Source of the DNA: DASTFY01 sp963769115
GTDB taxonomy: Bacteria > Actinomycetota > Acidimicrobiia > Acidimicrobiales > Ilumatobacteraceae
Assembly: GCA_963769115.1 (NCBI GenBank)
Contig: CAVYKN010000020.1
Location: 372,001 to 436,000 of the forward strand
Reading direction: 5' to 3'
Length of the DNA: 64,000 nucleotides
Each line of letters opens with the position of its first letter. The stretch's first letter is position 1. Below the pieces are notes generated by a model. That model worked only from the letters and a program-made list of their open reading frames with translations, searched no databases and had not been told where the DNA came from. The translations under genes were made by a program, and so were the position numbers. Shown in pieces: positions 18,294-26,314 of this stretch.

Positions 18294-19064
18294 TCAGAGG
18301 GCCACAGGGCCGAGACGCCGCAGTCCCGCGGCGATGAGGGGCACCACCGTCAACAGGACGAAGGCGGGCAAGGAGCAGCACACGAGCGGGAAGCTGAGAC
18401 GGACGGGGAGGCGGCGCACAGCCGCTTCGAGATCGTGCCGGCGTTGACGCCGGGCGTCATCGGCCAGGCGGCCGAGCACCGAGGCCATGGGCGCGCCGTC
18501 CTGTTCGGCCGCCACGATGGCGTGGACGACCGGACGGGCGGCTTCGCCGATGGTGTCGATCAGCCGGGGGACGGCCTGCGTCCACGGCTCACCGGCACCG
18601 GCGCGGGCCGCCACCTCGGCGAAGGGCGATCGCAGCTCCGGCGGCCCTCGTTGCGCCACGAGCGCCACCGCCTGTCGTGATGCCAGGCCGGCCGAACCGG
18701 CCACGACCAGGAGGTCCACGGCGTCGGGAAGCCGGGCGCGCCGGGCGATGTCGCAGGCGCGAGCGGCGCGCCGTGCCTTCACCCGGACGAAGACGGGCAC
18801 GGCGGCCGCGGCCACGCCGGCGCCCAGCGGTCCCATCGTGACGAGCGCCACGACGGCGGCGCCGACGGTGAGCAGCACGACACGCCGCCGGGCCGACAGC
18901 GACGAGGGACGGCCACGCTCCGATGGCTCACGGACTCCGGACCCCGCGTCCCTCGCAGCCGGCGGCGACAGCATGACCAGCCGGGGCACCGGCCGGTGCT
19001 CGACACCGCCGATGATCACGAGCGCCACCCACACGGCGGCCAGCAGGACAGCCGGCCACGTCAC
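18294..19064 (-). CDS. tadC: TadC-like inner-membrane assembly protein
   Basis: From GTG 19064 it has ~256 residues, with hydrophobic segments at the N-terminus, in the middle and at the C-terminus, and a type II secretion F-like domain (ARLPDAVDLLVVAGSAGLASRQAV, then GEPWTQAVPRL). The GTG overlaps the tadB stop by four bases (GTGA), which fixes the start; a longer upstream reading would overlap tadB extensively. TadC and TadB form the inner-membrane platform on which the TadA ATPase acts. Confidence 0.85.
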   Translation of the reverse strand: MTWPAVLLAAVWVALVIIGGVEHRPVPRLVMLSPPAARDAGSGVREPSERGRPSSLSARRRVVLLTVGAAVVALVTMGPLGAGVAAAAVPVFVRVKARRAARACDIARRARLPDAVDLLVVAGSAGLASRQAVALVAQRGPPELRSPFAEVAARAGAGEPWTQAVPRLIDTIGEAARPVVHAIVAAEQDGAPMASVLGRLADDARRQRRHDLEAAVRRLPVRLSFPLVCCSLPAFVLLTVVPLIAAGLRRLGPVAL

Positions 19065-19813
19065 GGTGCCACCCCCGCGATGGTCCGGTGCATCCACCAC
19101 AGGCCCAGGCCCTGCAGGCCCGTGCCGGCGACGAGGCAGGCGAGACCGGGCAGCGTGCCCACGAGGAACGAGAGGACACTTCGATCGGCCAGCGCGCACA
19201 GCCCGGTGAACGCGAGGGGCAGCGCGCTCAGGGCGGCGGCCGACGCCCGAGCCTGTGCCGTCTGCGCCCGCATCTCGCCGGCGAGCGCCGCGCGCTCCCG
19301 CAGCGTGCGGGCCACGGTGTCGAACAACGCGGGCTCCGCGCGGGTCGCGCCAGCCGCGAGCTCCACCGCTCCCGCCAGGAGGCGCTCATCGGCGTCGTCC
19401 GAACTGTCCGCCCACCGCCGAGCCGCCGCGGGCACGTCGTCACCACGGCTGACGGGGTGCAGCAGCTCGGACAACCGGGGCGCCGCCGCCCCGCCGTGTG
19501 CGGCGACCGCACCCAGGGCCTGACGCAGCGACGCGCCGGAGCGCAGCGCCGATCCGATCTCGTCGGCGACCGACGGCCACGCCAGCCGGCGGGCCGCACG
19601 GGCCCGGCGCTCGCTCCACCGGCGCCGACCCGGCCACCTCACCGACGACTGACCGGAGAAGGCGAGCTCGCCACCGCTACCTGAGGCACCGACGCCGGGG
19701 AGCGACCGGGCCGGCATCCGACCGAGCACGCGCACCACGAGGCCGAGCAACCCGACCACGACGGCGGCCGTCGCCGCCGCGGACGACCCGCTCGCCACGG
19801 CGATGAACGTCAT
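19061..19813 (-). CDS. tadB: TadB-like inner-membrane assembly protein
   Basis: The protein has 250 residues: an N-terminal pair of hydrophobic helices, a cytoplasmic T2SSF domain (SVADEIGSALRSGASLRQALGAVA), and C-terminal helices ending in WWMHRTIAGVAP. The start ATG 19813 shares one base with the stop of tadA (TGATG), so the two are translationally coupled. With TadC it should anchor the pilus ATPase at the membrane. Confidence 0.85.
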   Translation of the reverse strand: MTFIAVASGSSAAATAAVVVGLLGLVVRVLGRMPARSLPGVGASGSGGELAFSGQSSVRWPGRRRWSERRARAARRLAWPSVADEIGSALRSGASLRQALGAVAAHGGAAAPRLSELLHPVSRGDDVPAAARRWADSSDDADERLLAGAVELAAGATRAEPALFDTVARTLRERAALAGEMRAQTAQARASAAALSALPLAFTGLCALADRSVLSFLVGTLPGLACLVAGTGLQGLGLWWMHRTIAGVAP

Positions 19814-20940
19814 CAGCGGACCGCCCGCACCCGCTCGGGCCGGCCGACCACCCGATCGCCGATGGCCAGCGGCCGGTCCGGGAGGGCGCCCGGCTCGGCC
19901 ACCTCCATCACGTGCTCGACGACCCTCTGACCGTCCCGACCCCGAGCCAGGTGGATCACGACGTCGATCGAGCGACGGACGTGTTCCTCCGCGGTGGCCG
20001 GCGGCCAGCTCGGCGCGCCCATGAGCACCATGGCCTCGATGCGCTTCAGGACTTCGGCGGGACCGTTGCCGTGACAGGTCGTCAGCGACCCGTCGTGCCC
20101 GGTGTTGAGGGCCAGCACCATGTCGAGGGCTTCGGCCCCTCGGACCTCGCCGACGACCAGACGGTCCGGCCGGAGCCGCAAGGCGGCGCGCACGAGGTCT
20201 CGCACCGTCACCTCACCCGCCCCCTCCACCGTCGGGGGTCGGGCTTCGAGCCGGACGACGTGGGGAGTGGCCAGTCGGAGCTCGGCCGCGTCCTCGATCG
20301 TGAGGATGCGCTCACCAGGGGGAACTGACGCCAGCAGCGCGTTGAGGAGCGTCGTCTTGCCGGACGAGGTGGCGCCGCTCACGACCATGTTGGCCCGGTG
20401 CGCGATCAGCTCCTCGAGCAGCTCTGCCACGGGCGGACCGGCGAAGCTGCTCAGCGGGAGGGCCCGCGCCGCGAACCGGCGCACGGCGAGACACGGACCG
20501 TCGATGGCGACCGGCGGGATGACTGCGTGGAAGCGGGAGCCGTCGGCCAGCCGAGCGTCGACGGTCGGCCGGAGCCGGTCGACCCTGAGACCGAGCGGGC
20601 CGATGATGCGCTCGATCAGCAACTCGGCCGCCCCGTCGGCGAGCTCGGCCACCCGCTCGAGACGGCCGGCGCGCTCGACCCACACCTCGGTACCGGCGTT
20701 GACGAGGATCTCCGTGACGGTCGGGTCGGCGAGGAGCGGCTCCAGCGGGCCGAGGCCTTGCGCCTGCGCCAGCGCGGCTCCCAGGACCTGTTCCCGCTCG
20801 TCTCGCGGCAGCAGCGGCGCCAGCGTCCGGAGGTGGCGTTCGGCCTCGATCGCCAGGTCGCCCGTGGCGTCGTCGACGGCGATCTCCACCAGGTGGCGGT
20901 GCACTTGTCGCGCCAACCCGGAGATGGTCGAGCCGGTCAT
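19813..20940 (-). CDS. tadA: TadA/CpaF-family pilus assembly ATPase
   Basis: The protein has 375 residues. It has the N-terminal two-helix and PAS-like region, the Walker A motif GATSSGKTT at 189-197, TIEDAAELRL as the Asp-box, VRGAEALDMV near the Walker B glutamate and TTCHGNGP as the histidine-box. These are hallmarks of the GspE/VirB11 secretion ATPases in the CpaF branch. It should power assembly of the Flp pilus. The ATG at 20940 overlaps the end of the tadZ gene. Confidence 0.93.
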   Translation of the reverse strand: MTGSTISGLARQVHRHLVEIAVDDATGDLAIEAERHLRTLAPLLPRDEREQVLGAALAQAQGLGPLEPLLADPTVTEILVNAGTEVWVERAGRLERVAELADGAAELLIERIIGPLGLRVDRLRPTVDARLADGSRFHAVIPPVAIDGPCLAVRRFAARALPLSSFAGPPVAELLEELIAHRANMVVSGATSSGKTTLLNALLASVPPGERILTIEDAAELRLATPHVVRLEARPPTVEGAGEVTVRDLVRAALRLRPDRLVVGEVRGAEALDMVLALNTGHDGSLTTCHGNGPAEVLKRIEAMVLMGAPSWPPATAEEHVRRSIDVVIHLARGRDGQRVVEHVMEVAEPGALPDRPLAIGDRVVGRPERVRAVR

Positions 20941-21593
20941 GCGGCGGCCCTCAGCGTGCGGGACAGGCTGCGAGGGAGGCGCCCGGCCAGCAGTCCGGCG
21001 TCGACGGCGCGGGCGATGGTCGGTTGCACGTCGACCTCGGCGGCGACCTTCACGCCGACGACATCCTCGATGTCGCGACGCCCCAGTGCCCGGCCGGGTT
21101 CCGTCACGAGCACCACCCCCGTCGGGCGGGTGGGGAGCGCCGTGGCCCGCCGCAGCGCGAGGTAGCAGGGCCGCAGCACGAGGAGCGAGCGATCGGCGCG
21201 GGCCAGCAGCGGCAGCAGGTCCGGTGCGGGCACACCCAGATCGACCACGACCTCACCGGGGTTGGCGGTCAAGGCATCGCCGAGCAGGTCGACGCGGGCG
21301 GGCGGCACCGCCCGCGGCATCGCCGACGCCGACCCGGCCGGCAACACCCGCAGCCCGGGTGTGGCCGCCGTGGCGAGGTGGCCGAGGGCGTCAGCCTCGA
21401 CGGCGGGGTCGGCGGCCAGCCACTCGCGCACCCCGGGGCCGACGGGTTCGGGCAGGCCGAGCACGGCGGGCACGTCCCCGGCCAGATCGACGAGCAGCGC
21501 GCCGGCCGGCGACGAGGCGGCGAGCAGGGCCAGGGAGGCGGCGATGACGGTGGTGCCGCTGCCGCCCTTCACGGACCAGCAACAGGTGAGCAC
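20937..21593 (-). CDS. TadZ/CpaE-like ParA-family protein
   Basis: From GTG 21593 the protein has ~218 residues. It begins VLTCCWSVKGGSGTTVIAASLA, a deviant Walker A (KGGSGTT) of the ParA/MinD type, and VVVDLGVP near the middle gives the Walker B-like strand. Compared with MinD the switch regions are reduced, as in TadZ proteins that place the pilus machine in the cell. GTG 21593 follows AGGGGGAACC, a good ribosome binding site; the longer open frame up to 21704 lacks one. It is the first gene of the Tad operon, which has no CpaB or secretin, consistent with a single-membrane cell. Confidence 0.8.
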   Translation of the reverse strand: MLTCCWSVKGGSGTTVIAASLALLAASSPAGALLVDLAGDVPAVLGLPEPVGPGVREWLAADPAVEADALGHLATAATPGLRVLPAGSASAMPRAVPPARVDLLGDALTANPGEVVVDLGVPAPDLLPLLARADRSLLVLRPCYLALRRATALPTRPTGVVLVTEPGRALGRRDIEDVVGVKVAAEVDVQPTIARAVDAGLLAGRLPRSLSRTLRAAA

Positions 21594-21742
21594 GGTTCCC
21601 CCTCGGGGACGAACGCCGAGCCACCGACATGATCGGTGCTGCTCGTCGACCAACGCTTGGGGGAAGGGAGCGGTGACGGTAGCGGGCGGGGTGAGCGGTG
21701 GCAAGGGCCTTCTCGGCGCCCTCGGCCGGTACAGTCACCGGC

Positions 21743-21835
21743 GGAGGTGTCTGGGCACCTGGTGGGCTCCACCGCCTTCAAAGCGGCTGGAACGGGCGAT
21801 CCCCGTTCGGCGGGTTCGATTCCCGTCCACCTCCG
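21743..21835 (+). tRNA. selC: tRNA-Sec (selenocysteine, anticodon TCA)
   Basis: This 93-nt tRNA starts GGAGGTG and closes with CACCTCC followed by discriminator G; the 3' CCA is not encoded (CGA follows). The anticodon loop CTTCAAA gives TCA, which reads UGA. The variable arm is long: GAACGGG and CCCGTTC form a perfect 7-bp stem with a 5-base loop. The T-arm GCGGG-TTCGATT-CCCGT, including its terminal G-T pair, matches the layout of E. coli selC. Long variable arm, TCA anticodon and G73 together separate it from tRNA-Ser and from a suppressor tRNA. A TACAGT hexamer at 21730-21735 is a plausible -10 element. No selenoprotein or selA, selB or selD gene is seen in the window. Confidence 0.9.
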
Positions 21836-21932
21836 CGATCGGGGGCCCCGGCGTTCTCGACCACTCAGAGCAGTGGCCTTGAGTAGGTCGAGCGCGCTGG
21901 GGAGTCCGCGGGGTGTGCGGGAGCCTTCGACG

Positions 21933-21956
21933 GGGCGGCGGGAAGCCCGCCCGCCC
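21933..21956. terminator. Strong GC hairpin downstream of selC
   Basis: GGGCGG-CGGG and CCCG-C-CCGCCC pair as ten base pairs with one bulged C around an AAG loop. It lies about 100 bases after selC and 80 bases before the small basic protein gene. It may end the selC transcript. No T-run follows, so it is not a textbook intrinsic terminator. Confidence 0.4.
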
Positions 21957-22038
21957 TGAAGGCCTAGGGTCTGGACGCGCTTCGACCCGGATGGCGTCGT
22001 GGGCGTCGTTCCACGATCCACAGAGGAGATAGGACGAG

Positions 22039-22146
22039 ATGGCCGACAAATCGCCACGCCAACACCAATCGAAGAAGTCCGGCAAGACCCTGAAGGAGAA
22101 GCGGAGCGAGAAGAAGACGAAGCAGGACCCCAAGCGATTCATGTGA
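22039..22146 (+). CDS. Small, highly basic 35-residue protein
   Basis: ATG 22039 is preceded by AGGAG with ten bases of spacing. The product begins MADKSPRQHQSKKSGKTLKE, continues with further Lys/Arg-rich residues and ends KRFM. About half of its residues are charged and it is strongly basic. From memory, similar short KKSGK(S/T)LKEKR proteins of unknown function occur as single genes in many actinobacteria; I cannot check this here. Such composition suits RNA or ribosome binding, but that is inference. The gene stands alone between selC and a flavoprotein gene. Confidence 0.7.
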   Translation: MADKSPRQHQSKKSGKTLKEKRSEKKTKQDPKRFM

Positions 22147-22298
22147 TCACGGGCGCCGCGGGTTGGCTGCAGCTGCTCGCGGTCGAGGATGCGCCGAACT
22201 CGCACGGCATCTGCTGAGCCGCGTCTGACCAACGCTGACCTGGATGGGTCCATGCTGCATCCTCACGGTTACGTTGGCGCGTGATCGAGGAGGTTGAC

Positions 22299-23747
22299 GT
22301 GGACGAGCCCAGAGAGGCCGCGACCGATGTCGACGTGCTGGTGGTCGGCTCCGGCGCGGCGGGGCTCTCGGCCGCGCTGGCGGCGTGCGAGGCGGGTGCC
22401 AGCCGTGTGCTGGTGGCGGAGAGCGAGGGTGTCGTCGGAGGGTCGTCGCGCCTGTCGGGCGGGCTCATCATGGGCGCCGGGACGCGGTACCAGCGGGCCC
22501 TTGGCATCGAGGACGACGCAGAGTCGCTCTTCCACGACTACCTCCAACTCAACCGGTGGAATGTCGACACCGCCGTCGTACGTCGGTTCACGGAGCTCGT
22601 TGGTCCGACCGTCGAGTGGTTGGGCGATCTTGGCGTGGAGTACTACCCCCAGCTGGTCTACGGCGGTGACGAACGCATCCCGCGCGTCCACGTGCCCATC
22701 GGGCGAGGTCAGGGCGTCGTCGACGTCCTCCATCGGCACTGCCGCGAGCACGACATCGACATCGCGCTCGGCCAGCGGGTCGACCGCCTGCTCACGGCGT
22801 CGGACGGCTCGGTCACCGGCGTCGCCGTCGGCGATGACGAGATCACGGCTGGCGCCGTCGTGCTCGCCGCGGGTGGCTTCGGCAACGACCCCGCCAAGCT
22901 GGCTGAGCACTTCCCTTCGGCCGCGGCGACGGGATCGGCGTGGTACATCGGCGCCGAGGGCTCCCGCGGCGACGCCCTCGATCTGGGCGGCCAGGTCGAG
23001 GCGCAAACGATCGGTCACGACCGCGGGTTGCGGTTGCTGCACGCCGGCTTCGCACCCATCTACGAGGCGTACCTGCCCGGGTGGCTGATCCTGGTCAACA
23101 CCGATGGTCGCCGCTTCGGCGACGAGACCGCGCCGTACGGGATCATGGACAACCTCATCCGACAGCAGGGGGACCGGGCGTTCGCCATCTGCGACCGGGC
23201 CACGCTGGAAGCGGCCACCGAAGCAGGCATCGCCCGCTACAAGCAGGCCATCCCCGGCTCGAGCAAGCGACAGAGCCCGCACTGGACGACGGACATCGTC
23301 GACCAGATGGTGCGCGAGGGCCGCGTCCACACGGCCGACACCATCGAGGCGCTGGCGGATGAGCTCGGGCTCCCGGTACGGGAGTTCGCCGGGACCATCG
23401 CCCGCTACAACCGCGGTGTCGACGCCCACGAGGACGATGAGTTCGCCAAGGACGCGAAGTTCCTCGAGCCCATCACCACGCCGCCGTTCTACGGCGTGGA
23501 GATCCGTCCGGCGACGGTGTGCTTCACCGCGTACGGCCTGCGCATCGACCGCGACGCGCGGGTCTTGGACATCGGCAGCGATCCCATCCCGGGTCTGTTC
23601 GCCGCCGGCGAGTGCACCGGCGGTGTGGTCGGGGCGCAGTACGTCGGCAGTGGGAACTCGTACGCCAACATCACCGTCTTCGGCCGGATCGCCGGCGCCG
23701 CCGCGGCGCGGTACGCACTCGTCGCGGAGCCGACCGTCTCATCGTGA
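22299..23747 (+). CDS. FAD-dependent oxidoreductase, fumarate reductase/ketosteroid dehydrogenase flavoprotein family
   Basis: About 482 residues. VLVVGSGAAGLSAALAACEAG near the N-terminus is the FAD-binding Rossmann motif, GGSSRLSGG follows it, and the C-terminal GLFAAGECTGGVVGAQYVGSGNSYAN is the second FAD contact of this family. GTG 22299 was chosen because AGGAGG lies five bases upstream; a GTG at 22281 is in frame but has no such site. Family members reduce or dehydrogenate C-C bonds next to carbonyls (fumarate, 3-ketosteroids, urocanate). The acceptor here is unknown. It is followed by a second flavoprotein of the same broad family. Confidence 0.85.
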   Translation: MDEPREAATDVDVLVVGSGAAGLSAALAACEAGASRVLVAESEGVVGGSSRLSGGLIMGAGTRYQRALGIEDDAESLFHDYLQLNRWNVDTAVVRRFTELVGPTVEWLGDLGVEYYPQLVYGGDERIPRVHVPIGRGQGVVDVLHRHCREHDIDIALGQRVDRLLTASDGSVTGVAVGDDEITAGAVVLAAGGFGNDPAKLAEHFPSAAATGSAWYIGAEGSRGDALDLGGQVEAQTIGHDRGLRLLHAGFAPIYEAYLPGWLILVNTDGRRFGDETAPYGIMDNLIRQQGDRAFAICDRATLEAATEAGIARYKQAIPGSSKRQSPHWTTDIVDQMVREGRVHTADTIEALADELGLPVREFAGTIARYNRGVDAHEDDEFAKDAKFLEPITTPPFYGVEIRPATVCFTAYGLRIDRDARVLDIGSDPIPGLFAAGECTGGVVGAQYVGSGNSYANITVFGRIAGAAAARYALVAEPTVSS

Positions 23748-23780
23748 CGCCTCCCGGACCGGGCAGCGGCGGGCGGGACC

Positions 23781-25379
23781 ATGGCCGAGGCTGAGCCGGT
23801 CATCGTCGTCGGGGCCGGCCTGTCCGGTCTGGCCACGGCCCTCGGCGTGGCCCTGGGCGGGCGGCGGGTGGTGCTCCTCGAGGCCGCCGACAAGGTGGGG
23901 GGCGCCGCTGCGTATTCGGGAGGTCAGGTCTGGGTCGGCGCGAACCACGTGGCCGCCCGCGAGGGGATCGACGACGATCTGACCGCGACCGAGCAGTACG
24001 TGCGCGGCATCGCCCACGTGGACCCGACGCTGCTCGACGAGACGGCCATGCGAAGGTTCGTCACGACCGCTCCCGTCGCCGTCGAGCACTGGGAGCAGGT
24101 CGGCGCCATCCGCTGGGCGTTGATCCGCGGCCTCGCCGATTACCACGCCGAGGTGGACGGTGCGCTCGCGTCAGGCCGGTACCTGACGACCGAGCCCGTC
24201 GACGCCACCACGCTCGGGCCGTGGAGGGACCGCCTGCTCGTCAGCCCGTACTTCCGCATGGGCACGACCTACGCCGACATGTTCGAGGAGGGGCGCCGCC
24301 ACCTGGCGACCACCGACGGACCGGCGCAGGACACGCTGACCCTCGGCACCGGCGTCGTGGCGTCGTTCTTCCGTCGTCTGCTCGAGGAGCCGACCGTCGA
24401 GCTCCTGCTGTCCACCCGCGCCACGGCGCTGCTGCGAGAGGACGCCGGCCGCGTGATCGGGCTCGAGGCGGAGGGACCCGATGGCCGGGTGACCCACCGA
24501 GGTCCCGTCGTGCTGGCGACCAGCACGTACGACTGGGATCCCGACCTCGTCCAGGAGCTGCTCGGCCTGGACCCGGAGACGTTCGGGAGCCTGGCACCGG
24601 CCACGGTCCGCGGGGACGGCATCAGGCTGGCCCGCGGCGTGGGCGCCGCCGTGGCCAGGATCCCGCCCCGCTGCGTGCCGATGGTGCCCGGGTGGCGTGC
24701 CGACGACGGCAGCGTGGAGAACGGGCCCGAGTACGCCATGCCCCACGCCATGATCGTCGATCGCGCCGGTCGTCGATTCTGCAACGACTCGTACTGGGTC
24801 GACCTCGTCCCGAAGGCACTGGCCGAGGACGACCCGCACCTCCCGTTCTTCCTGATCCTCGACGAGCAGCACCACCGGAAGTACGGGCTCGGCTCGACGC
24901 CGCCCGGCGGTCGCTATCCGAGCGGCGTGGTGACGGCGTCGACCCTCCGCGACCTCGGCGACGCGCTCGGCATCGACGGCGGGCAGCTCGAGGCCACGGC
25001 AGCCTCGTTCAACGAGCACGCGGCCCGCGGTGAGGATCCGGCGTTCGGGCGGGGGACGGTCGAGTTCGTGAACCGCTTCTCCGGTGATCCGGGCCACCGA
25101 CCCAGTCCGGTACTGGGTCCGATCAGCGAGCCTCCCTTCTACGGCCTCCGCCTTCTTCTGGTCGGCACCGGCATCGGTTCCAGCGGCGTCCACATCGACG
25201 CTGACGGACACGTGCTCGATCCGGCCGGCGCCGCCATCCCTGGGCTGTTCGCGGTCGGCTCGTGCGCGGCGACGACCACGTTCGGCACCGGGTACAACAG
25301 CGGGATGGCGCTCAGCCGCGGTCTGACGCTGGCCTACCTGGTGGCGCGGGAGCTGACCGGAGCCGCCGTCAGCGCGTGA
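23781..25379 (+). CDS. FAD-dependent oxidoreductase, 3-ketosteroid-delta-1-dehydrogenase-like
   Basis: The protein has 532 residues. VIVVGAGLSGLATALGVALGG is the FAD Rossmann motif, GGAAAYSGGQVWVGAN resembles the substrate-binding region of KstD-type enzymes, and GLFAVGSCAATTTFGTGYNSGMALSRG closes the FAD domain. It lies 33 bp after the previous flavoprotein on the same strand, so the two probably share a transcript and perhaps a steroid- or quinone-like substrate. No other steroid-catabolism genes are nearby, so a steroid role is not supported by context. Confidence 0.85.
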   Translation: MAEAEPVIVVGAGLSGLATALGVALGGRRVVLLEAADKVGGAAAYSGGQVWVGANHVAAREGIDDDLTATEQYVRGIAHVDPTLLDETAMRRFVTTAPVAVEHWEQVGAIRWALIRGLADYHAEVDGALASGRYLTTEPVDATTLGPWRDRLLVSPYFRMGTTYADMFEEGRRHLATTDGPAQDTLTLGTGVVASFFRRLLEEPTVELLLSTRATALLREDAGRVIGLEAEGPDGRVTHRGPVVLATSTYDWDPDLVQELLGLDPETFGSLAPATVRGDGIRLARGVGAAVARIPPRCVPMVPGWRADDGSVENGPEYAMPHAMIVDRAGRRFCNDSYWVDLVPKALAEDDPHLPFFLILDEQHHRKYGLGSTPPGGRYPSGVVTASTLRDLGDALGIDGGQLEATAASFNEHAARGEDPAFGRGTVEFVNRFSGDPGHRPSPVLGPISEPPFYGLRLLLVGTGIGSSGVHIDADGHVLDPAGAAIPGLFAVGSCAATTTFGTGYNSGMALSRGLTLAYLVARELTGAAVSA

Positions 25380-26190
25380 CGAAGCGGCTGACGAGGTCCG
25401 CGACCATCGCGGGATCCGTCTTGTGGGCGAAGTGCTCGTGGCCCTCGCAGGACGCTGGACCTCGGCGCCGGGGATCGCTTCCACGGCCCGAGTCGGTCGC
25501 CACCCTCACGTCGGGCACGCTCTCGGACCCGGTCAGGAAGAGCGTCGCCGCGCCGATGGCGTCGAACTGCCCTGGCTCGTACACCCAGTCCTCCTCGGCT
25601 CGGCACTCCCGCGGGATCGTGCCGGCGGCCGCCGAGGCGCGTGGGCCACAGCGGGCTGGCGCGGTACCCGTCCATCTCCTCGTCGCTCAGCTCGAGGAGC
25701 TCCACCAGCACGATGTCGATGGCCGTGTCGGGGTCGTCGGCCGCCAGGGCCGCCTCGATGCGCTCGATGGCGCCGGGCGGGTAAGGAAGGCCGAGGCTCG
25801 GTTCGTAGAGCACGAGGTGGCGAGACGTTGCTGGTCAGGGTGGCGGCGCCCATCGCGCAGTTGGCTCCGTAGGAGTGACCCCAGAGCGCGACCGGTCCGC
25901 CGGTGCGCTCGGCCACCTCGTCGACGACCGCCGCAACGTCCTCGAAGTCGCGTTCGATGGCGTACCCGGGAGCGTCTCCGCTGGCGCCGAAGCCCCGCCG
26001 GTCCAGCGAGAACGTGGTGAACCGATCGCGCAGGGCACGCCACGAACGGTTCGAACGTCGTGTGGTCGGCGATCGAGCCGTGGACCAGCACGAACGGCCG
26101 GCCCCGACCTTCCGGCCAGACGGCGATCGAGGTGCCGTCCGTCGAGCGCACGTCGAAGCGACCTGTCGTCGTCTCGGGCTTCGTGGTCAT
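25369..26190 (-). pseudogene. Alpha/beta hydrolase, broken by several frameshifts as read
   Basis: The reading starts at ATG 26190 (MTTKPETTTGRFDVRSTDG) with the motif VLVHGS. It then needs a one-base correction near 26037 to continue as LRDRFTTFSLDRRGFGASG and the nucleophile elbow ALWGHSYGAN. Further slips come near 25825 (VLYEPSLGLPYPPGAIE), near 25650, and twice around 25450-25500, before GHEHFAHKTDPAMVADLV, which contains the catalytic-type histidine. All parts of one ~270-residue hydrolase are present and in order, so sequencing indels are likelier than true decay. The end overlaps the flavoprotein gene tail-to-tail by 11 bases. Confidence 0.7.
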
Positions 26191-26314
26191 CGTCGGCCTC
26201 CTCTGCGGCGACCGGTCCGGCCGGGCGGACCGAGCCGCACCTCGATGATGAGCGCGGAGGGCCCGCCACGGCAATCGGGCGTTCACCCCATCGACGGCAC
26301 GGTCCGGGCCGCGG

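Noticed and set aside
22299..25379. A steroid-degradation gene cluster
   Set aside because: Two KstD-like flavoproteins are present, but no other steroid catabolism gene occurs nearby.
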